From positions 1,263,905 through 1,327,904 of the forward strand of contig PTFA01000198.1 in assembly GCA_003342895.1 (NCBI GenBank): DNA of 64,000 bases, written 5' to 3'. Position numbers and translations under genes: made by a program. Below are positions 1-13,382 of the stretch, one piece after another. The stretch is from Casuarius casuarius (Eukaryota; Chordata; Aves; Casuariiformes; Casuariidae). The first letter of the stretch is position 1; every line of letters begins with the position of its first letter. The notes below the pieces were generated by a model. That model searched no databases and had not been told where the DNA came from. It saw nothing but the letters and a program-made list of their open reading frames with translations.

Positions 1-2022
1 ATGAAAAACCCTAAAACAATATATTCTTGGTGAAATGAAGGACAAAGTAAATTTGTTAAGAAAAGAGATTCCAGCGCCAAGCTTACAAATTTGAGCGAGA
101 AAAAAATTTGTTTTTAAAAGATGCTTATCACTGGTTACATTTTGTACAGCTCCTGCCCTTTTGGAAATATTTTAAGCTTGTGCTTTAACTGCACCCTTAG
201 GAATAAAAAGTTAGTTTTATTTTTCCCCTTTAATGTTCTTCTCATTCTTTCAAAAAGGATGGATTTTCTCTCTCAGATTGTAACAAAACCACATCTGCCA
301 CATAAGTAGGCAGCATCTTCTCAGCTCTCTTTTACTGTTATTACCATTTCTGAACAGATTTTTGTGTGTTAATTATAGAACTCAATTGTTTGGATAGTCT
401 CTTTTGATGAGCTTTCTGCCCCGCACCATGAACCTCTCGGTTATTGTACAGCTGTTTTCGCTCCAAATGCTCATCAGGGTTTTCTAATTGTCAAGCTGTC
501 CCGGCGACTAGTTCTTTTGACCTAAAAGTCAAAGAAAGGGAGTCGCCCTCGTCTCCCCGACATGAATACCATAGGGCTCCCAACGGCCCCCCTAATACCT
601 ACGAGACAATGCCTTTCCAGATCATTGCCACTACGAGCATAATTGGTTTTTGGGTGAAATGAGAAGATTTTAAATAGGATGAATTAATGAGTTTCTTGTA
701 AAATTAAGTCGTTCTCCTGGTCCAATCTAATTACTCACTGTAATGCCCCTGAGGGTGATAAATAAAGATCCTTAGAAACCAGAAGAACAANNNNNNNNNN
801 NNGGGGGGGGAGGGGGGGAGAGCCTTCTCTGGAGCCTTTCTTAAAAGTCAAGTTGTAGAATTTGATGCGATGTACCAAATGCTGTTTCCAAATAAAGTCA
901 GACTCCTTTGATGTTCATATTGTAAGATCTCTGTCTCCTATTGATAACAACTTTACATTTTCTACAAATTAAAATGAGTTCCACATCTTTAACTCGTATC
1001 GCTGATGAGAAAAACAACGCTGCTATGCACTAAGCGCATATTTCTATTGCGTGAATGACACATGGAAATACAAATACAATGCCACTGGAGAGAAAAATGT
1101 TTGGCTTTGGCACAGCTTTACTCTGTGATTTGGGAAAAAAATTAATCAGAACTTCAAAGCAAAAATATGGGGACTTATATGACTCAGTGAAGTCCAGAGC
1201 TCTGTCTAAGCCACTGAAACTTGGGTTTGCATAGGCACACATGCAGCACCCGCCAGCAAAGCTGCAGCATAAACCAAAAGGAAGAGTTATTCAGGCAGCA
1301 AAACTGAGCAACCTTAACAAAACAGCTTTGGTTATTTTTTTCCCCAGTGCAGCAACCTTGGCTTCAAGTTTGCAGTTTTGAGTGTTTTTTTTTAAACATC
1401 CTGGGCTGACACAGTGATGACAGCAAAACTTCAGGCCTGGCATGAACAACAGGCAAGTATCATCTCTCCAGACTCTCAACACCCATCGGGTAGCCCACGC
1501 ACCCACTCCTCTAGCCGGCTGCGCTAGAGACGCGGCGGGGCAAAGGCTGTGGGTAAACCTGCCNGAGGCGAAAGCTGCAGAGAAACAAGTGGTTTGGTTG
1601 GTTCCAAAATCTCGCCGAAATTGAACCTTGCAAGGCCAAGTCTGCATGTATTAAACAGACCTTATCTGACTGGATTTTTTTCTAATTCTGTAACCATAAC
1701 TCAAAATGCGCTGAGTTAAACTGTAACTTTAAAGAGAAACAACACACATACATGCTGTAGTTGCACAGCATCTTAGAGCCACTTCACCTACAGCATGGAC
1801 CACAGTGACCACGATGGGAGGAATCAGTGGCCTCACTATGGATGACTCTGCAGAGCTCTTCTTGCTGGTGGGGAAAGGTTCAGTTGCAGGCAGCAGGATG
1901 AGGAGGAATAACGTAGGGTCACAAGCCCAGAAAATGCAGTCAAACCTACTGAGTATTATTGATTCCACTACGTTAAATTTATCTTCTCTTTCTCTTGTTA
2001 CTACCGTCACATTGTTACGAAC
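1..2022. other. Intron 3 block with no recognised element
   Basis: AT-leaning noncoding sequence apart from the small gap. The overlapping frames near 1291-1647 on both strands carry stops in family terms and resemble nothing known. Confidence 0.6.
791..819. other. Small gap (12 N) next to a G-rich tract
   Basis: Twelve N at 791-802 are followed by a tract of G runs broken by single A at 803-819. The gap probably marks a hard-to-sequence low-complexity G tract. Confidence 0.9.
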
Positions 2023-2860
2023 ATAGACTCAGAGAATAATTTTTGCTGGAAGGGACCTCTGGAGGTTCTCTCACCCAACGCCCTGCACAAAGCAGAGCCA
2101 CCTCAGTAGGTGTGACATTTGCCTTTTTTCACTTGTTAGGAACCTCCTCTGACCTTTCAAAGATTACAGACAGCAGCCCTACAATGGCACCGGCCAGCTC
2201 CCTCAGCACCCTCAGATACAGCCCATCAGGCCCCGCAGATTTGTGTGCATCCAGTTAGTTTAAGTGCCCTTCAACACAGTCTTCCTCTGTAACGCTTCAC
2301 TCCCACAGGAGGCCCAGGGACCTGGGAGAGCAGATGGCAGACCTTGTCAGTGAAAGCCAAGGCAAAAAAAGCATTCAGTATCTCAGCCTTTTTCCATTTG
2401 GACACTTGGTCCATTTGGTCACGAGGTCTCCTGCTCCACTGAGGCAGTGGGACCACATTTTCCTCAGCCTTCCTTTCTGGTGCCAACGTACTTTAAGAAG
2501 CCCTTCTTGGTGTCCTTCACATCCCTTGCTATGTCCAACTCCAGCTGAGCTATAGCTTTCCTAACTTCACCCTTGCACGCTCAGGCAATGGCTCTATATC
2601 CCTCCAGAACGGTCCATCTCCACATCCACCTTTCGGGTGCTTCCTTCCCATGCCTGAGCTTGGCTAGTTTTTCCCTGTCCACCCACACTGTCTCCTGCTA
2701 CACCTGCTTCACTTGCTGCACACCAGACCACACTGTCCTTTGAGCAGGTTGTCCTTCAAGACTGACCAGCTCTTCTGGGCTTCTCTGCTGCTTTCCTGGC
2801 AAGCAGATTCCTGAACAAGCCAAAATCTGCTCTCCTGAAGTCTGGGATTTTAATTCTTTT
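2023..2860 (-). mobile_element. Degenerate CR1 LINE fragment (ORF2 linker region plus 3' end)
   Basis: Read on the minus strand, this is a broken CR1 element. From 2860 down to about 2140 it matches the part of CR1 ORF2 between endonuclease and reverse transcriptase. Recognisable pieces are VLKDNLLKGQ, then KAEILNAFFALAFTDK (minus frame 2271-2486; typical CR1 reads KAE-LN-FFASVFTDK) and, past a stop, a degraded stretch corresponding to the ORF2 segment that precedes the reverse-transcriptase core. Stops and frameshifts interrupt it. At about 2023-2105 it carries the usual CR1 3' end (plus strand GGAAGGGACCTCTGGAGG, then GCACAAAGCAGAGCCA). The reverse-transcriptase core that should lie between is missing. 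The copy is dead. Confidence 0.85.
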
Positions 2861-3310
2861 AGTATAAAAGAATTCCAGTGAAGTAAAACAGGAAAGAAAA
2901 AAGACTCACTAGCCTAGCAAAGAGCACAAGCACAACAGGATACAGCATCTGATAAGAGAAATCTGTTCAAAAGAAAACTACAGGCACAAACAAGACAGCC
3001 AGGTGCATAATCCCAGGAACAGAATGGCCTATTAACCCCACCCAAAAAGGTTTTATTTGCCCTGTTACCATTTCCTGATGTCAGAGTCAATTGGCAAACT
3101 TACTTGTGATAGAGCCCTACACTTGAAAATTGCATGCATGGGACCATGGCACTGCTGGCACTGTTACTCTTCAAAATCCTCTCTTTAGGGACAGTTTGCT
3201 AATTTGGGGTGCCACTCCTCCACTGGATCAGTTCTCCTGGCTTTTACACAGAGAAATACCATGTTTTTCCTATATAGAAATTTTTCAAACTAACTTGCAT
3301 CTAGTACAAG

Positions 3311-3333
3311 TGTGTGTATATATATATATATAA
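3311..3333. repeat. Microsatellite (TG)n(TA)n
   Basis: Three TG units run into about eight TA units. Confidence 0.9.
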
Positions 3334-5379
3334 AATTATGCTGATAACCTAATCATTTTAAAAGCCGAAACCTGCTTGCTTTCTTCCATCATTCAACCTC
3401 TTCCAAAGAAACCATTACACTTAATCCAGTCAAATACATAAATAAGAATATATATGATTTATATGTTAAATAACTTCCATAGGCACATGCATTGAGAGGC
3501 CCAAATATGAAAAGCGAGTTTTCATTCTAAAAAATATTAAGAATTATTCTGAGCTTTGCTATACAGCTGACAGATCAAAACTGCAGAAAAAAACCCTCCA
3601 AGAATACACAAACGTGAAAATATCGTATTTGTATGAATTAGATGTATTTTACAGATGCAACATCTCCCCTTGCTATAGCTACGACATTGGGCAGGGGGAA
3701 TGGTTGGGGGTTTTCTACTTCCTATGTTTTGCAAGTTTAACGTTTTCCACACCATCATTGCTAATAATCTTTGATACTGCCTAGATCTCTTATCAGCACT
3801 GTCAGCATCATAAGCTGCTTCTAGCCCCATGCTAAGGCGGCTCGCTGAAGAGTTTCCATCAGGTTGTTCTCAAGGAAAACCAGCCTCTGGACAGAGTATT
3901 TGCTGCAAATGTTTTCTGTCTGAAAATAAAACAAAAATTAGAAAGTTAAAAATTAGGGGTCGGGTTGAAACAGTTGATTTCTGGCTGAAGCAAGCCTTTC
4001 TCAGCGAGAAGTCAGCATTTTCCACGAAAAAAGAAAACTCCAGCCAGCTCTGCTCCCTACAGGAAGGTATTTGCTAGGACCGGCAATCGCCAGCAAAGCT
4101 CGGCGAGCCGGCAGGCGGAAAGGACTGCTTGTCCTGGCAATACTTGGAGGTGGTGTCCTTTCCTTTCCAGGCAGCCGGAGGTCCGATTCAGCAGAGCATT
4201 CAGGAGCACACGTAACTTCAGCCTATGTTTGAGCGTTTTAATGAATAGGGATGTCCCCGACTGAGCTGGGGACTCAGCACCTGATTTTTTTTTTTTTTTA
4301 AATAAATTGAAACGACAAGTGAAGCCCGTGCTATTGACAAGACCTCACTTCTCAGAGCCTGCAAAGGAGTGGCTTCAGCGCAGACAGTCCCCGCTGACAT
4401 ACTTGCGCAACCACTAATCAGATCTTTAAAATATTACCGGCTGCGCCAAGCGCTCGGACGTGCTCTGTTCCAAGCTGCTCAGGCTGCCACTGTGCTCTAT
4501 CAGAGATCCCATCTAACCTGGAAGGTTTAATCACCTTTATACAAGCTGTGAGATTAAGAGATGAGCCAAGTATTCAGTTTCAAATAATTACTCAATTAAA
4601 AAAGTTGACAGTTTCCCTTGAACAGAAGCAACAAGATGAGATTCACAATGCTGAAAGATTTTTTTAAGCAAGCCTCAGAAATAGAGCTTCTTTAAAAAAA
4701 AGAAATCATACAGAAAACCATGATTTGGGGGTTTTCAGCAAACAAATTTTACAGAAAAAAATCTCTACTAAAGTTTTACAATATACTCTAGCAAAAGCTG
4801 ATCAAGGAGCCTGGATCTCCGCATTAACAAGCTCTAATCCTTTTGTCAGAGGACCCGCTTACAAGCTGCTCTCTCCAGTGGTGTAGAAGCACTGGTGGGA
4901 GCAGAGATCTGTATCTCAAAGCACTGTCCGACCAGCCTTGGGGTTATCTCTCATCTCCTAAATCTTAACAGCTCTGTAAAAGGCAATTAAACTTCCAGAG
5001 TTAGATGAAGTCTGTGATAGAGTACAGTAGTGGCTTNAGTAGTGTGAAACGGAAAGGCCTAACACGCAGCCCTGACATTATTGTTCAAGAGGTCCGCTTG
5101 CTTCTAACGCAGGAATCAGCTCTCATTAACCAAAAACAGAGAGGGCTGGCAAAGTATTAAAGAGCATCTAACGTGCTAGTTTCAGTTATTTTAAGAGTGC
5201 TTATATTTTATAAATGCTAATAAAAATGCAATTTGCCTAAAACTTTTAATTACTTTTAATGGATTGTCTACTGTCAAGAATTTGTGGATTGATCCTTCAT
5301 ACAAATCCTTTAATACCGTTTCCTTTGTGCAAGTGGAATTTCACTCCCTAAAGCAGAACTCAACATGGGTGTAATGTTT

Positions 5380-5600
5380 TCTGCTACTGTTTGAACTTAT
5401 ATCACGACTGTGATCGAGCCAAGTCAAAGTGAACGCTGCAGCTTCTTCCGGGCTTTTTAATACTCGGGCGAGCAGCCTGGAACAAAGTTCAAGCTCATAT
5501 CTCTGGAGCTACAGCAAGATGCCTTAATATGGTTTAATCATCACATCCTCTCTAAACGGCTGTACGACATGATTAAAATATGCTATTTTGGTCTCCCCAG
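5380..5600. promoter_or_regulatory. Possible conserved noncoding block
   Basis: Repeat-free sequence with isolated CpGs. It carries ATATCACGACTGTGATCGAG, an imperfect inverted motif, and two opposed TTTAATCATCA / ATGATTAAAA homeodomain-type sites near 5533-5578. Confidence 0.2.
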
Positions 5601-6832
5601 AGAATTGCTTGACACAAAGTTTTTGGAAGATGCCTAAATATAGACAGTTCTAGTGAGATCAGGATCTATCCAAGATAACAAACCGCACTATTTTTGACAG
5701 TTGAACAAAGATACTAAGAAAACAATGGCTTCAAACAAGCACTGCTTTGGCTCTCCCCAATATTAGAAAAAATAGATGGAGGTACTTCTGCGAGGCTCCC
5801 ATCAACATCACTGTAAAAAACTATCAATCCTCTACTAAGTAGTACATCAATCAAAATGGTGGCGTGCAAATCATGATCCATTAAGTACTCCACACTTGAT
5901 TACCCATGACATTTTAGAGAGGGTCACACACTGATGAGTTGCTTCTCTCTTCTCTGCCCTTTGCTATTTGGAGCTCATGAGCACTTTTAGTTCATTACCT
6001 ATGCAAAGATTACCACAATGCTTAATTTCAACAAAAGAGGGAAACAGCTCAGTTGTTTGTCCTTTTCTCCTTAAATTCACACAAGCTGTATTCTTCTTTA
6101 TTCTATGCAGATCATACCTTTTCAGAAGTGTGAGACGTGGGCCAAGTGCATGTGCACCCCTGCTTACATATCACATTCTTTGTCGCAAACATTCTGAAAC
6201 CAGAGAAGAAAGACTCAAACCACCCAATATTTTCTAGATACTTTTTTCTTCCCCGATTGTATCCTAGATTTGAAAATGAGGCTAAACATTTGCTCCACAC
6301 TGGTCTAATGTACAAAACCAAAAATATATAGGGAGGTGTCCGGGAGGCATCTTTCTACTTTAGTTCTCACCCATGTCCCGATGTCTCCCAGTGAGGTGTG
6401 ACCTCACGGCTACAGCAGTCCTGGACGGTCTCCCAGGTCTTGTTTCCGGCTCTGTCGCAGACACCAAGGACAGCTTGCCTAACCTCTCCCTTGTACTCAT
6501 GGAGATAGTGCGTATCACAGTATTCTTTAAGAGTAAAAGCCATTCTTCCCCTTTTCAACCGGTCTAGCCTAGCCTCCTTCTTAGTAACTTGAAGGTCATC
6601 TCCCCAAGCACAAGGATCACAGCTGTGGATAACCCTTTCGCACACAAATTCGTGGTAAGAAAGCAAGCAGAGGGCAGCGAGAGAGAAAGCAGGCCGTTCC
6701 TTTGGGCCCCCTGCTCTGAAGAGTGTAACGCACTGGCACCCAGAGCGTAAACCTGAACAGGCCTGCCTCAGTTGATCCACTTACAAGGTGGCAATAAAAT
6801 GCACAATAGATACATCCAAAAGCTGTTGTTAG

Positions 6833-6844
6833 GCTTAATTAAGC
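6833..6844. promoter_or_regulatory. 12-base palindrome around TAATTA
   Basis: GCTTAATTAAGC is a perfect palindrome centred on TAATTA, a general homeodomain dimer core. Confidence 0.25.
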
Positions 6845-8559
6845 AATAAATGCGTAAAGAGCACTTGGAGATCTCCAGATAACGAGGCGCCAATACAACA
6901 GAGGAGGTGACTACTCCTGATGAAACAAAATCTCACGGCAAACAACCTGGCACACTCAGCAGGGAATAGCCAAGGCTGTCTCAGCTCTCCTTTCACAGCT
7001 GGGTAGAGGAAGCTTGTGGAGATTGCTTAGCAGCTCTTTTGCATCACAGTCTTTGGCAGGATGTTCTCCATAGGAAAGCAAAGAGAAATGCCTGTATGGG
7101 CTGAGNGCTGGGAGCTGTGAAATAGTCCCTATTTAAAATCAAAAGAACTGGGAATCTGCTCCTGTCAACAAGCCTTTCAATGGAAAAGAATAACTTAGCA
7201 AGAATAGATGAAATCTCTCACCTTAGGGTGGCTGCGAGCAGCAATGCATTTTGGCAGTTCCCACATTCTTTTGTCAAACCTCTGTTGTCTGGGAAAGAGA
7301 AGAGTGCCAAAAGCCCTTGCAGGTGAATACCTTGGCTGTTTCAAGTGCATTTGATTTAGAGTGATAGTATGTTTATCTAGATGTTTGGAAAGTTATTAAT
7401 GAGATCAGCAAATCCTTTCCATGTATAAATTACGAATCACCTTCAGCAATACCATGTAAATTATCAAGTCAAGTGAGAACATGCTTATTTGTCTGTGACA
7501 GTCTTTTACCACCAATAAATAAAAGCAAGACAGTGAATTATCTATGAAGAAACGTATCACTTGCAGCACTGAAGCATAATCTGTTTTCTCACCAATGGAA
7601 ACACTACTGCAACAGAGCCCCTTTGAAGTTGTGTACCATGAGAGACCAAAGAAGATGCCAACAGCACGGCCACACCACCAGAAGCAGTAGCAATGCAACA
7701 TGCTTGTTCTCTAGGCTGCGATACCGCTGCTGTTCAGTTTTCAGGTGCGATCGTGCATTGTCTGATTCTTTTCAGCTAGTGCCTGGTATCTTTACGCCAT
7801 AGTGCTGCCCATCCATCTTTAAGGTCCAGAAAACCTGCAGTTTCACAACAAGGCTGCTGTCTTAGGGGGCAGAATTTGGCCTAGCTATGCCACAGGCGTG
7901 CCACCCTGTAAAACTGGAAACTATTTTTACTGAGACAGCCACCTGATGAATGCTTTAGGCCAAATTTTTCCTCAAGATTTCTGGGATGGGGAAAACTTCC
8001 TTTCGTATGAGAAAGTGTATAAATATATGAAGTGAAATAAAACACTGGGAAAAAAGTTTGACACCTTATGCTAGGGAGAAGCAAAAACAGTTGAGAGAGT
8101 CTCCTCCTCAGTAGCTTCGCCTTTGCCAGGACTCTAGGAAGGCTCTCAATGGACACATATGGACATGAATTAGGAGGGGTGGCAGGGACCCGCTGGCTTA
8201 TTCCAGTGCAGAGCAACTAAAGCATCCATCTGCCCATATCGGAACAAAACCGTACTGGTTCAGCGCCCACATTGTGAGGGTGCCTATCGCTCCCATTGAA
8301 GATGGAGCTCACTCTCTGCACCGGCTGCTGTAGGCACTTACGGGAAGCACACAAACTAAGCAGCGACAATGTCACTTCAAGATCAGACTAGCTCCAGCAT
8401 GAGTAAAAAGCCCATAGCTGACCCAATTACTAAAGCAAATTAAGACTTTGCAGGTGGTCAGGTTAATGCTGGTCAGCGCTGATGAACAAACGACAGGTGT
8501 CTTCCCTCTCGGCCAAGTTCACGGTTCCTCGGGGAAGCTCTCACACAAACCGCCCAGTG

Positions 8560-8740
8560 GCCGGTCGCCCTGCAGAGCCAGCTGAGAGGGTGCCCCCCGC
8601 GCCCTCTGCCTCATCCCCCCCAGAGACGTGGGGCCCTGGGCACCCTACACTGCCAGGACAGCCCAAGGGCAGAAGAGCACTCACGCAGCCCAGCCCACAG
8701 GGCCTTCTCCCCTGGAAAGGGGGACACTCAAGAAGAAAAC
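8560..8740. other. GC-rich islet in intron 3
   Basis: GC-rich and proline/glycine-codon rich in all frames with fewer CpGs than the others. No gene recognised. Confidence 0.35.
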
Positions 8741-10059
8741 TTCCTTTCAAATCCCTGCTCCATGCCACAAGGCTGCTAATTAGGAGAAAGTGACAAAACA
8801 CACACACAACTTTGCTTTTAACTGGAAAAGCATCCGTCTTCTGCAAAACTATTGGCAAATAAGCCTAACGATAACATCACGTTTTGGCACGGAAGCCCTC
8901 ATGGCTGACATGATAGAGCTATTTATTCAATGAATATCTACGTGATATGTAAGTAAGTGCAAGATAATAAAGAAATTTATTGTGGTAACCAGAGAGCTAC
9001 TTAGAAATGGCCAAAAGCACCACTGACTTCAGTCCAGGCCACAACAATTCACTCTAGCAAAGAAATCGGTCTGCGAGTCTCTGCACACTCACTTGCCGAC
9101 GTGTGACTCACCCTCCCAAATCACCCTGCGTCCTTCCTGATATGATTAGCACTATTAGTTCATAGTTCTTATGAGCGCTGCTTTTATCTAGTCTCACTAA
9201 AGCATATCAAAACTTCATTTTGCCTCAACAATTAACAGAATGCTATCGGCAGCATCCCAATTGTGTCCAAGAGAGCTCAGCAGAGGGAGGTTTGCGATAT
9301 CCTCTTGATAGAGTAGCCTTACGCCAGCAAGACAAACACATTTGGATATGCAAGACTGTCTTTCGGTATGCATATCTCACTTTCCTACAGGTGCCTAATT
9401 CATATGGCGTAACCTCTGCTTCCATAACTCCACTTCACACAGACTTCAGGCAGAAAGGTTCCCCTTCTTATCTCTCCCTTTGTTAACTACGAGTGGATTC
9501 ACCCCAAATTAGAGAAGAACATCCCGCAAAACTTCACTGCATTCCTGGTATTTCTGCAACTGTCAAGCTTCACACAGCAAAAGGCACCACACAGCTATAG
9601 ATGGACTATCCTCAAGAAAGCCACAGCAGCCATCTGTGGCCATCAGACTTCTGCGTCCACCCCACAGGAACGTTACTTGCACTTTGCTGTTGACCACCAA
9701 AATTGAGTTCACTGTGAATTTGTGAAGGCCTTGCAGGTTGCTTCAGCCAGAATTCCTTCGACGACCACTGTCTGCTTGGGTTTTAAACACTGTATCACTG
9801 GATTACCAAAATCTCTATTAGCCTATCAGAGAAACATAGGAGGATATGTTGAGAACTAGTGCTCAGACCGACATATTAATTTTCCATGTTCTTTACTTGC
9901 AATCAACATTTTTTTTTCTTGCCTGCATTCATTTGCTATACCCTCAAATAAACAAGCCCAGGATTTTCTAACAGACCCAAAGCAAGAGTTTTATACGCAA
10001 TCAAAACTTGAGGCAGTTAAGCAGTGCGGAGTGGAGGGAAAGTGGTGGCTGCAATGAAT

Positions 10060-10300
10060 TAGTTATGGCGTGTCTGATGTGGCGAGTTCATTTTCTGTAT
10101 GTATTTTTCCTCTGTGAAGGTGCAGCCAAACAGCAGCCACTAATGGGTCGGTAAATTTGCACGGTGCCAGGCAGAACTCCGAATACATGAGATCAGCAAC
10201 TAACTGGGGGGGTGGATGTGCTGCTATATTTTATTTTTATGTATTTGCTTACATTTTGCGAGCATGCCACTTAACAGAGCTATTTTTTAAGTTGTGCCCA
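10060..10300. promoter_or_regulatory. Possible conserved noncoding block
   Basis: Balanced, repeat-free sequence with CAGCAGCCACTAATGGGTCG and GTAAATTTGCACGGTGCCAG. It is listed only because its texture resembles constrained DNA; no decisive motif is visible. Confidence 0.2.
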
Positions 10301-10609
10301 ACTCATCATGGAACATAGGCAAGCTTTTGAAAGAACAGTATGAATCACCTTTGTCAACATTAAGTGGGTTTTGACACCACCAGCACTTAGTGACATTACT
10401 CTGAAATACATGGAGAGAAACACACACGATCACCTGCATGGGTAATTTTAGGGCTTCACAGGAGCATGGGGTTCAAACGAATAACAGAGCGAGAACAAAT
10501 TCTAGGCCTAAATTAAACGTCCCCTAAATCAAATGGCCTTAAAGCAAGAGAACAAGGAAGGTCATTCCTATATGGGAACAGTTATGTTTGACTCATCCAC
10601 AGCCTTAAG

Positions 10610-11060
10610 AGTGAGCTCACGATGCCCTCCGGACCGGATGCCTCCCCAGCCCAGGGAAGCGAAACAGGAGCCTCCTCGCCCGGCTGTGACCCACGCGAGG
10701 ACGTGCCAAGGTTTGCCCGGCGAGGACGCGGCGGGGTGATGCAGGGGTTCCTCCCTGCGTAAGCACAGCTCCGTTAGTGCCCGAAAACGCCGTGCGCACA
10801 AGGTGGAACGGCTGCCCCGAGAGGCTTCCCAGAACTGCCGTCAAGGGGCAGTCCCAGCATCCAAATACTTTAAGAAGTACCTGCACACCAGCAAGGCTGA
10901 CGGTGACTCATAAGCCAACCGCGCTCAGACTTCTGCCGCCGGGGACTGAACACCCTGCCGCAGGACTCGCCGCCTCAAGCTCCGCACAGGGAGCCGACGA
11001 CGAAAAGCATCTGCAGTTCAGAGCTCTCGCCCGTCCAAGGTCAGAGCCTTCTGCTTCCAA
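10610..11060. other. CpG-rich islet in intron 3
   Basis: CpG-dense for several hundred bases (for example CGCGGCGGGG near 10730). Open frames in four registers here are explained by base composition. Confidence 0.45.
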
Positions 11061-11199
11061 GAATTCTTCGTACGTGCAAAACTGAAAGCACGGATTCCAG
11101 CAGACTGATTTTTTAGCATCTACCTCAGGAAAGCAGCAGAAATATGAAGGCAATCATTACTGCAGGTTCTTGAGGGGGACTTCCCTCTCAGAGTGTGTT

Positions 11200-11720
11200 A
11201 GCGACTTGTTAAACAGAATGTTTTGCAGTAAATTATATGGAAATGTGAACTCAGCAAATGCCAGAGGCAAAGACAGGCGGATATAAATGACAATTAGAAA
11301 GGTGTGTCCGGATGCTTGAGGTATGAGCAATGATAAAGCTCTTGTGAAATTTCACCTGCCTGCATTGGGACAGAGGTTGTGGCCTTGGAGGGGAGAAAAA
11401 AGAAAAAAAAGTCAGAAGTTGTGTTAATTAAAAAGAAAAATATATGTCTAAACAGACATCCAAATATTCCAGCCTCAGCAGGGAATAAAACGTACAGATT
11501 GTGGGAATTAGCCTGAATTAGACCTCATTAAATAGACATAACAAGGTTGGAGGAAGAAAGTACAAGCCAATGGTTACTGCAAGCATCTTTTTGGCTGGTG
11601 AAAAAACCAAATTATTTTCAAATAATCACGCATTTGCGCTCACAGGCTTTTAAAATAGATTTAGCTTAGATTTAGTTCACCTTCTCTGAGCTGCTTTTGA
11701 CTTTTTTAGAAAAAATATGG
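11200..11720. promoter_or_regulatory. Possible conserved noncoding block
   Basis: Contains GTGTTAATTAAAAAG, AAGCCAATGGTTACTG and a paired segment AAATTATTTTCAAATAAT followed by CACGCATTTGCGC. The texture suggests a homeodomain-rich regulatory block, not verified. Confidence 0.2.
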
Positions 11721-13361
11721 AACTGATAACAATCGTCTCAAATTTTGAGAGAAAGAAAAGCAGACAGACATATACTTTGGCTGATTAAATGTTTAACATT
11801 AACAACATCCATTACCATCGTCAGCAGCTAGAGATGACTAACAAAGAACATCATGAAATCACATTACAGCATTCAGCAAACCTTTAAAATTCACTACTTT
11901 TCACAGTCAAAAATAGCATACCTTACCAGCCCAGATTTCATCAGCCCATTCTGTCAGCAGTAAAAGCTGTTTTCTAGGCCATAGCATTTTCCATTAATGC
12001 AATCTGATTTGCCACTGCATTTTTAGAAAGTGAAGGTGAAAGTGAGATACAGAGAGAGGGCAGTCCCTAATCCAGATAAGAAAGTCTAAAACTCCTCATA
12101 TAGGGCAAGGTCAAAGAACAGCTGCCTACAGAAAACCCCACGAAGAGCGACTTGCAGACCCCACTGCAGCGGTATATTCCGAGGAACTTTAAGTTAAGAA
12201 TATTTTAAATAAACACTAATATCTCTCTTAACAACTGATTTAAAAATGCAAAGATCAAGACTTCTCATATGGTTTTATTACCACTGCTCACACTTACAAA
12301 TATATGACCTGGGTAGTTTTATCTCCCACATTAGTTAATCTTTAGAAAGTTCTGACTGGTATTCACATCATTCAGAGCATTATACCTGTTTGTAATAAAA
12401 CAGAAGAGAACAAGCCAAACCAAAACGTAATCGTATTTTTGAAGCTGCAACACATTAATCATTTANGATAAAACCTTGCCTGAATGTTTCTAAGAACTGT
12501 CATACCACACAGAAGTATGGATGAAAGAACTGGTGGCATTTTTGATAGAGAAGATAATCATTCATAAGTAACCAGCAAGCTAAACAAAAATTAACAAGCT
12601 CCATAAATCAATTAAAATTCAAAATGTAAAATGGATGTGATGACTCACCAACTTGATCACTACTCTCATAAAAATATCTTAATAACATAAGGTCTGGGTC
12701 TCCTCACACTGACACCAATATAAATTAAAGGCAGCAAATTGAAATTCTCATAATTAATGAACTTGTGCTGATATAAAAGTTGTAAGACGGGAAAGCCAGA
12801 CCCATTGGTTGTGCACTGAGAAGACTGACAAGAAATCAGATTTGTGCAATACACTAAATCTGAGAGCAGCTATGTTACGTGTCACTTTATGGGTTAGAGG
12901 CCAGCTATCAGGATTTTGCTACAAGACCTGCACAGCATGCGCTGTTTGATCGAAATCTTACCTCCTAGGGAGAATTAAGTGGGCATTGTCACCGTCATTT
13001 AATAGTCAATGCACATCCTCCCTGACAGCGAAAAACACTGGAATTACAGCCTAAATATTCTCCACTGAGTCAAGAAAAATCAGAAAGTAATGAACAGTAT
13101 GTAGACTGCAAATTTCTGCATTTTAAACCTGTCTCACTCTTGGGGTGGGAGGCAGAGTGGAGGACAGCTCCCCACTTCTGCATATCGCAATGGTAAGACT
13201 TCTCAATTTGTCACATNTAACTCAGACTTAAAAGATACTTCTAATACTAGACTTACATCCCCCTGAAAAGTTTTGAAGTTATTATAAGTCTAAATAAAAA
13301 AAAGCAATTGCCCTTGGTCTCTCAGATAAAAAGCAAGGCTTTTTTAGAGTTTAAAATAATC

Positions 13362-13382
13362 AATATGCATGACATGCATATT
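13362..13382. promoter_or_regulatory. 21-base inverted repeat with two POU-type ATGCAT cores
   Basis: AATATGCATG and CATGCATATT face each other around a single A. Two ATGCAT cores in opposition resemble POU dimer (MORE-class) sites. AT-rich surroundings make a chance origin possible. Confidence 0.35.

Larger units (their letters stand above)
2881..8480. other. Intron 3 block, mostly featureless
   Basis: Unique noncoding sequence with a microsatellite at 3311, a GC-enriched patch near 4080-4190 and the possible conserved block at 5380-5600. No exon or repeat family is recognised elsewhere. Confidence 0.6.

Noticed and set aside
803..819. G-rich tract as a G-quadruplex
   Set aside because: It abuts an N gap and may be a sequencing artefact. 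The true sequence and length are uncertain.
2271..2486. 71-codon frame as a possible small gene
   Set aside because: Its sequence KAEILNAFFALAFTDK identifies it as a decayed CR1 ORF2 piece.
7855..7880. TTAGGGGGCAG as a possible CTCF site
   Set aside because: Only the GGGGGCAG part fits the CTCF core; the flanks do not match well enough to call.
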